A DNA stretch of 12,729 nt from an uncultured Atopobium sp. Its GTDB lineage: Bacteria; Actinomycetota; Coriobacteriia; Coriobacteriales; Atopobiaceae. Shown piece by piece: positions 8,556 through 12,729 of this stretch. The stretch is taken from assembly GCA_946647055.1 (NCBI GenBank), contig CAMPCT010000044.1:1-12729 (forward strand). Direction: 5' to 3'. A program made the position numbers and the translations under genes. The notes below the pieces were generated by a model, which saw nothing but the letters and a program-made list of their open reading frames with translations, was not told the DNA's origin and made no database searches. Numbering within the stretch: position 1 is the first letter of the stretch; each line of letters begins with the position of its first letter.

Positions 8556-9227
8556 ATGGCAATCTTTTCTCGCATTGCTGACGTTCTGAAGGCCAACATC
8601 AACGACCTCATCGACAAGGCCGAGGATCCCGAGAAGATGGTCAAGCAGCTCATCATCGAGATGGATGAGCAGGTCGAGGACGCCACCAAGGCACTTGGCC
8701 AGGCCATGGGCTCCCAGAAGATGGCTGCCATGGAGCTTGCCGACGCCAAGGCCGTCTCTGCCGACTGGAACGACAAGGCCAAGCTTGCCCTCAAGGCCGG
8801 CAACGAGGCCCTGGCCAAGCGCGCCCTCGACGCCAAGGTGGGCGTCGACGCCCAGGTCGAGGCCCTGCAGGCAAACTACGACCAGATCACGGCCAACGTC
8901 GACCGCCTCAAGGAGCAGGTCGAGCAGCTCAAGATGAAGCTGGACGAGGCCCGCTCTCGCCAGAACGTCCTCATCGCCCGCTCCAAGATGGCCGAGGCCG
9001 CCCAGAAGACCGCCGTCACCATCAGCTCCGCCGCCACCGACTCCGCCTTCGCCAAGCTCGACGCCCTCGAGCGCAAGATCATCCAGAAGGAGGCTTCAGC
9101 CGACGCCTACGCGCAGGTCAACGACGTCGAGATCATCATCGACGACGAGGATGCCTTCGCCAAGCTCGAGCATGAGGCCGCCGTCAACGACCAGCTCGAG
9201 GCCCTCAAGGCAGAGCTCGGCCTCTAG
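8556..9227 (+). CDS. pspA: PspA/IM30 family membrane-stress protein
   Basis: This 223-residue protein opens with the family's N-terminal amphipathic helix (MAIFSRIADVLKANINDLID) followed by AEDPEKMVKQLI. Nearly all of it is long alpha-helical coiled coil with alternating charged residues and Ala/Leu, the ESCRT-III-like fold of PspA, IM30/Vipp1 and LiaH. Such proteins oligomerise on the inner face of the cytoplasmic membrane when it is damaged, preserving the proton gradient. The length matches the family. I chose the ATG at 8556, after AAGGGTGG; an upstream in-frame start would add 24 basic, low-similarity residues translated from the leader hairpins. A GC hairpin follows the stop and then a gene for a membrane-anchored GIDE-like protein, so the two may share a role in envelope maintenance. 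No PspF-type regulator is seen. Confidence 0.92.
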   Translation: MAIFSRIADVLKANINDLIDKAEDPEKMVKQLIIEMDEQVEDATKALGQAMGSQKMAAMELADAKAVSADWNDKAKLALKAGNEALAKRALDAKVGVDAQVEALQANYDQITANVDRLKEQVEQLKMKLDEARSRQNVLIARSKMAEAAQKTAVTISSAATDSAFAKLDALERKIIQKEASADAYAQVNDVEIIIDDEDAFAKLEHEAAVNDQLEALKAELGL

Positions 9228-9241
9228 GCCTGATTCCTGTT

Positions 9242-9276
9242 CGGGGGCGTCGGGCAGCCGCCCGGCGCCCCCGTTT
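9242..9276 (+). terminator. GC-rich hairpin between pspA and the GIDE-like gene
   Basis: CGGGGGCG-T-CGGGC (9242-9255) pairs with GCCCG-G-CGCCCCCG (9260-9273) around an AGCC loop, a 14-bp stem with one G-T wobble. Only TTT follows, so it may be a partial terminator setting a lower level of the downstream gene, or an mRNA-stabilising stem. Confidence 0.6.
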
Positions 9277-9329
9277 CACGAGGGGACGTCATCCCCTCCT
9301 TCCCGCCCACCGCAACTCGGGAGCGTCCC

Positions 9330-10529
9330 ATGGATTTCTACGATCTCCTTTTCTTGGTTCTCATCGTCTGGCTGGGCTTCATCTTCTACCGCTCCATCAC
9401 GGAGTCCCGTAGGAGGAAGGAGTCCGCGGCTGCCCAGGCGGCGACCTCTGCCGCCGCAAGCAAGTCCCAGATGACCGAGGACATCAAGTCCACCCAGACC
9501 TCGCGCATCGCCGACGCCATCGAGATCCTCGACGAGCTTGGCGGCTCCAAGGGCGGCTATCGCCACTACTGCGAGCTCGTGGGCACCGCCATGCGCGAGA
9601 ACGGTGTGACCGCGCCGTACTCCAACCGTCAGGTCGCCTACTACGACGTCAAGTGCTTCCGCATCGACCACGTCAATGGCGTCGACCGCGAGACCCTGGT
9701 CGCCCACGAGAAGTCGATCGACCCGTTCTGCTTCTACGACGACTCCTGCGATACCCCTGTCTACGTAGACATCTCGTCGTTTGGCAACAACGTGATCCTG
9801 GTCAACTCGACCAACCACATCGAGGGACCCAACTCCGACTTCTCGAAGGCCTTCAGCAACAACTCCGGCTCCCCGTCGAGCGGCGGCACCGGTACGGTCA
9901 CGGCCTTCTCGGCCACGCCCGTCGAGTCGATGGGCAACTTCCTGGCCGGCAAGGTCAAGGATGCCGTCAACACGCTGCGTCGTGTCCTGCGTCCCGGTCC
10001 GGCCATCCGTCCGCAGTTCGCGCTTGCTGGCGCCGGTGCCTCGACTGACGTCGCCACGGACAATGCCGACACGCCCAGCAACGTCATGTTCTCTGGCTAC
10101 AACAACATCCCCAAGGGATTCGGGCACCCCGGCGCCCCCAAGATCCCCAAGGGCATGCGCGACTTCATGGGCAACGGCTACGGTGGCATCTACCACATCC
10201 CCGTCCGCACCTACCAGCGCTCCTCCGACATGGGCGACATCCTGGTTGGCATGACGCTGTCGGCGCTGCTGCGCTCGCTCAACACCACCACGTACACCCA
10301 GACCAGCAGGCCCGTGACCAACACGACGCCCCCCACGCCCACCCCGACCTTCCGCGGGTACCGCATCGTCGAGGACGTCGTGCCACTGGGCAGCCCCACC
10401 TACTGCATCGGCGAGATGTATCGCCACGGCACCGACATCTACATGGGCAAGTCCTCCGACAAGGAGTACTCGACCTCCTTCTTCGCGTGCCGTCCCGAGG
10501 CCGAGGTCCTCTCTGCGATCAATTCGTAG
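9330..10529 (+). CDS. Membrane-anchored GIDE-domain-like protein
   Basis: The 399-residue product has one N-terminal membrane segment (about 5-21, LLFLVLIVWLGFIFY) followed by a basic, Ala-rich cytoplasmic linker. Two blocks resemble the GIDE (MUL1-like) domain found in bacterial membrane proteins. One, at about 94-150, contains TAPYSNRQVAYYDVKCFRI and later IDPFCFYDDSCDTPVYVDI. The other, at about 341-385, contains YRIVEDVVPLGSPTYCIGE and ends near TSFFACRP. An Asn/Ser/Gly- and Pro/Thr-rich insert (about 160-340) separates them, longer than is typical for this domain. There is no RING finger, so no ubiquitin ligase function is implied. Its role is unknown; the position beside pspA suggests envelope maintenance. 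The ATG at 9330 follows GGGAG at 9319-9323. The domain call rests on my reading of the pattern. Confidence 0.6.
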   Translation: MDFYDLLFLVLIVWLGFIFYRSITESRRRKESAAAQAATSAAASKSQMTEDIKSTQTSRIADAIEILDELGGSKGGYRHYCELVGTAMRENGVTAPYSNRQVAYYDVKCFRIDHVNGVDRETLVAHEKSIDPFCFYDDSCDTPVYVDISSFGNNVILVNSTNHIEGPNSDFSKAFSNNSGSPSSGGTGTVTAFSATPVESMGNFLAGKVKDAVNTLRRVLRPGPAIRPQFALAGAGASTDVATDNADTPSNVMFSGYNNIPKGFGHPGAPKIPKGMRDFMGNGYGGIYHIPVRTYQRSSDMGDILVGMTLSALLRSLNTTTYTQTSRPVTNTTPPTPTPTFRGYRIVEDVVPLGSPTYCIGEMYRHGTDIYMGKSSDKEYSTSFFACRPEAEVLSAINS

Positions 10530-10554
10530 ATTCTCGGTACAAGGTAGTCGCTTC

Positions 10555-10587
10555 GGTCGCGGTCCCACGGGGCCGCGACCTCTTTTT
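10555..10587 (+). terminator. Intrinsic terminator after the GIDE-like gene
   Basis: GGTCGCGGTCCC (10555-10566) pairs with GGGGCCGCGACC (10569-10580), and TTTTT (10583-10587) follows. It has the strong stem plus T-run of a Rho-independent terminator. It lies 25 bp after the stop and closes the pspA region. Confidence 0.9.
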
Positions 10588-10592
10588 GGCGC

Positions 10593-10598
10593 TATGAT
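10593..10598 (+). promoter_or_regulatory. Candidate -10 element for the hydrolase gene
   Basis: TATGAT matches five of six -10 consensus bases and lies just after the terminator, 37 nt before the hydrolase start. No -35 is recognisable because that position falls in the terminator stem. A five-codon open frame (MSDEL, 10603-10620) sits in the resulting leader. Confidence 0.35.
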
Positions 10599-10634
10599 GC
10601 CCATGAGCGATGAGTTGTGAACCAAGGAGTCACC

Positions 10635-11603
10635 ATGAGCGACGACCTGCGTCCCGTCCGCGAAGGCGACATGCCCTACCTGGGCTTTTCCACACACTGG
10701 CGTGTGGTGGGCGACCTGTCCTCATCCAAGCCTCCGCTGGTGCTGCTGCACGGGGGTCCCGGCTCCACACGCAATCGCTTCGAGGTCCTCGACGAGCTGG
10801 CCGACACGGGCCGGGCGGTCGTGAGCTATGACCAGTTGGGTTGCGGGGACTCATGGGTGGAGGGTCATCCCGAGCTCTGGCATGCGCAGACCTGGGTGGA
10901 CGAGCTCGTGGCGCTGCGCGAGCACCTGGGCCTCGGGCGCATCCACCTGCTGGGGCAGTCGTGGGGAGGCATGCTGGCCATCACCTATCTGGCGGATTGC
11001 AAGCCCGAGGGCATAGCCTCGGTGGTGCTCTCGTCGACGCTGCCCGCCAGCTGGCTCTATGCGTGCGAGAACCGACGTATGGCCAATCAGCTGCCGCCGG
11101 AGCAGGCGCGGGCCCTGCTTTTGCCTGCCCAGATTGTCGAGGAGGCCCGCATACGGGCAAAGGCCGCGGGAAGGGACCCCGAGGAGGCGGCCAAGTGCGC
11201 CATGGCTGCCTATGACGACCCTGCCTACCAGCGGGCTCTGACCACCTACATGCAGATGCACTGCCACGACGTCACGCCGGGACCCAGTGCGCCGGAGTGC
11301 GTGCGTCGCCCCAGGCGGGGGAGTCGCGAGTGCTACGTCACCGCCTGGGGCCCCGACGAGCTCACGCCCACGGGAACGCTCAAGGACTGGGACTACATCG
11401 ACAAGCTGCCTACGATTGACGTGCCGGCGTTGGTGATCAGCGGCACCGACGACCTCTCGACGCCGCTCGTGAACAAGACGATCGTCGATGGCCTGCCCAA
11501 TGCGCGCTGGGAGCTCATTGCGGGGGCGCGCCACAGCTGCTACGTGGACGCCCACGACCACTATTGCGAGCTCCTTGCAGCTTGGATGGCCGAGCACGAC
11601 TGA
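10635..11603 (+). CDS. pip: Alpha/beta hydrolase, proline iminopeptidase type
   Basis: This 322-residue protein has the features of the S33 prolyl aminopeptidase family, which removes N-terminal proline from peptides. These are the oxyanion motif HGGPG (39-43), YDQLGCGDS (65-73), the nucleophile elbow GQSWGG with S109, the acid D273 (SGTDD), and the catalytic H300 (GARHS). A helical cap (about 140-250) lies between the core halves, as in the family. No signal peptide is visible, so it is cytoplasmic. AAGGAG at 10624-10629 precedes the ATG at 10635; an in-frame GTG at 10617 would add six residues but has no ribosome-binding site. It is transcribed alone and converges with the nitroreductase gene. 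It could also be an amino-acid amidase or another S33 hydrolase, so the exact substrate is inference. Confidence 0.85.
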   Translation: MSDDLRPVREGDMPYLGFSTHWRVVGDLSSSKPPLVLLHGGPGSTRNRFEVLDELADTGRAVVSYDQLGCGDSWVEGHPELWHAQTWVDELVALREHLGLGRIHLLGQSWGGMLAITYLADCKPEGIASVVLSSTLPASWLYACENRRMANQLPPEQARALLLPAQIVEEARIRAKAAGRDPEEAAKCAMAAYDDPAYQRALTTYMQMHCHDVTPGPSAPECVRRPRRGSRECYVTAWGPDELTPTGTLKDWDYIDKLPTIDVPALVISGTDDLSTPLVNKTIVDGLPNARWELIAGARHSCYVDAHDHYCELLAAWMAEHD

Positions 11604-11616
11604 TTGGCACCGCATT

Positions 11617-11640
11617 TTGAGGTGGATGCAGCCTCTAAAC
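11617..11640. terminator. Weak hairpin between convergent genes
   Basis: In the 72 bp between the hydrolase and nitroreductase stops, TTTGAGG and CCTCTAAA can pair with one bulged base. The arms are flanked by T and A residues on the two sides, so it could act weakly in either direction. It is short, hence the low confidence. Confidence 0.25.
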
Positions 11641-11675
11641 CGAGCGAATTGTGTAAACGGACAGGCAATTACGTC

Positions 11676-12191
11676 TTACAGACGGTGCACGAGCTCCTCA
11701 TAGGGCTTGTACTGAGTGTGGCGCGGCGAGGGCTTAGCGTCTTCCGCGGCATAGCCGATGGGGAAGAGCGCGACCATCTCGTAGGGCTCCATCTCGGGGA
11801 ACGCCGCCTTGAGGGCGGGGGAGTCGAACCAGCCCACCCAGACGGAGCGAAGCCCCAGGTCATGGGCGGCGAGCATCATGTGCGTGCCCACGATGGAGGC
11901 ATCGACGATGGCGTAGTTCTTGCCGTCGGACGGTCGCACCCACGCCTCGTCGGGCAGGCCACCCACGGCGAGGATGACCGGGGCGTCGTAGTGCTTCTCC
12001 GTGCAGGCGCGAACCTTCGTGAGGGCTTCGGGGGTGTCGAAGCGCCAAATGCGCACCGGCTGGTAGTTGACGGCCGTCGGCGCGACGATGCCTGCCTCGA
12101 TGATGGCCTCGATCTTCTCGGGCTCGACGGGCTGGTCAGAGTACTTGCGGCACGAGAAGCGGTCATGCGCGAGCTCAAGGAAGCTGTCCAT
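11676..12191 (-). CDS. Nitroreductase-family FMN oxidoreductase
   Basis: The 171-residue protein opens MDSFLELAHDRFSCRKYSDQPV, the family's N-terminal signature with the FMN-phosphate-contacting R11, S13 and R15. It continues with APTAVNYQPVRIWRF and the later GLRSVWVGWFDSPALKAAF, and ends in GYAAEDAKPSPRHTQ. These are typical of small, homodimeric NAD(P)H-dependent nitroreductases, which bind FMN between subunits and reduce nitro-compounds or quinones. The physiological substrate is not readable. GGAAGGAG precedes the start on the minus strand. It begins 26 bp after the stop of the lipoprotein gene upstream on the same strand, so the two are probably cotranscribed. The length is normal for the short subfamily. 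Confidence 0.92.
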   Translation of the reverse strand: MDSFLELAHDRFSCRKYSDQPVEPEKIEAIIEAGIVAPTAVNYQPVRIWRFDTPEALTKVRACTEKHYDAPVILAVGGLPDEAWVRPSDGKNYAIVDASIVGTHMMLAAHDLGLRSVWVGWFDSPALKAAFPEMEPYEMVALFPIGYAAEDAKPSPRHTQYKPYEELVHRL

Positions 12192-12217
12192 GGGGTCTCC
12201 TTCCTGCGGTTGGTTTC

Positions 12218-12706
12218 CTACTCGGCTGCGTCCACCAGATCGTCGAGGTCAAGGCCCTCTCCACTCTCGAGCTCGGCCAGCCCTGCGGCGTTGTCGATCC
12301 TGTCGGCAGGGTCGATCTTGACGAAGATGATCGAGGAGCCGTTCTGCGTGACGGTGAGCTTGTCGCCGTCGAGGGTGACGTCGACGGGCTGCCCGTCGAG
12401 CACCGCGGCGAGCGTCGTGGCGTCAGTGGCCTCCCAGGTGCCTTCCATGGTCTCGCCAAAGACGTCGAGCGCCATGCTGCCGTCCTCGTTGACGTCGAGG
12501 TAGACCGAGATGCCAAGAAGGTCCTTGAGCAGCTGGACATCCTCGTTGGACGTGGTCTCGCCATCGCTCTCCATCTCGTAGATCTCCCACGTTCCCACAA
12601 ACGGGGCGGTGTCGACCGAGGGAGCTGCGCTCTTGCCCCCGCAGGCGACAAGCGCCAAGCACAGGGCCAAGGCGCCGGTGATGAGGCCGAGCAGTCGCTT
12701 GTTCAT
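12218..12706 (-). CDS. Lipocalin-like secreted lipoprotein
   Basis: This 162-residue protein starts with a lipoprotein signal peptide: MNKR, a hydrophobic stretch, and lipobox LVAC with the lipidated C22. The mature protein (about 141 residues) would be attached to the outer face of the cytoplasmic membrane. Two GTWE-type strands (GTWEIYEMESDGE near 38 and GTWEATDATTL near 89) with beta-rich sequence between and after resemble small lipocalin-like domains common in gut actinobacteria and firmicutes. The C-terminus is acidic (EGLDLDDLVDAAE). AAAGGAA precedes the start. It is the first gene of a minus-strand pair with the nitroreductase. No ligand or function can be assigned. Confidence 0.85.
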   Translation of the reverse strand: MNKRLLGLITGALALCLALVACGGKSAAPSVDTAPFVGTWEIYEMESDGETTSNEDVQLLKDLLGISVYLDVNEDGSMALDVFGETMEGTWEATDATTLAAVLDGQPVDVTLDGDKLTVTQNGSSIIFVKIDPADRIDNAAGLAELESGEGLDLDDLVDAAE

Positions 12707-12729
12707 AGGAGTTCCTTTCGTGCGTTTCC

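Noticed and set aside
9276..10697. Long minus-strand open frame over the GIDE-like gene
   Set aside because: It crosses the terminator at 10555-10587 and the start of the hydrolase gene, and is a shadow of the plus-strand gene.
11604..12503. Plus-strand open frame of 299 codons over the nitroreductase
   Set aside because: The minus strand encodes a recognisable nitroreductase and lipoprotein with good ribosome-binding sites; this frame crosses both and has no recognisable domain.

Overview
The window is a GC-rich chromosomal segment, most likely from a Coriobacteriia-type actinobacterium (Olsenella, Atopobiaceae or Collinsella relatives). This is an inference from strong G/C bias at third codon positions, the gene families present and the style of the repeats; there is no rRNA or tRNA here to confirm it. 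Almost everything is on the plus strand. The exception is the last two genes, which are on the minus strand.

Layout from left to right. (1) 20-785: an overlapping toxin-antitoxin pair, a RelB/DinJ-like ribbon-helix-helix antitoxin with a PIN-domain toxin. (2) 865-3033: ligA, the NAD-dependent DNA ligase, followed by a 64-bp imperfect palindrome. (3) 3212-6839: four genes that look like one functional module. They are an OmpR-type response regulator, a sensor histidine kinase with a very Asp-rich extracellular segment, a VTC-domain (polyphosphate-polymerase-like) protein and a DUF4956 membrane protein. The promoter regions of the regulator gene and of the VTC gene carry the same direct-repeat box (CTTAG/CTTTAG then CTTAAG/CTTTAAG) with its second half-site exactly 16 nt before the candidate -10. 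This suggests that the regulator controls both itself and the VTC-DUF4956 operon.

(4) 6896-8363: a lower-GC 1468-bp cassette that looks mobile. Each end carries a 148-bp element bounded by perfect 24-bp inverted repeats with exactly 100 bp between them. The two elements share a central core in opposite orientation. Between them lies one gene for a DUF559/Vsr-fold-like putative nuclease. The whole unit is flanked by the 5-bp direct repeat CAAAG. It sits 56 bp after the DUF4956 stop codon. This is the most unusual part of the window.

(5) 8556-10529: a PspA/IM30-family membrane-stress protein with a structured 5' leader, then a membrane-anchored protein resembling the GIDE domain. A GC-rich terminator-like hairpin separates them and a strong intrinsic terminator follows. 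(6) 10635-11603: a proline-iminopeptidase-type alpha/beta hydrolase. (7) On the minus strand, a lipocalin-like lipoprotein (12218-12706) and a nitroreductase (11676-12191) are probably cotranscribed and converge on the hydrolase. No CRISPR array, tRNA, rRNA or recognisable transposase was seen.
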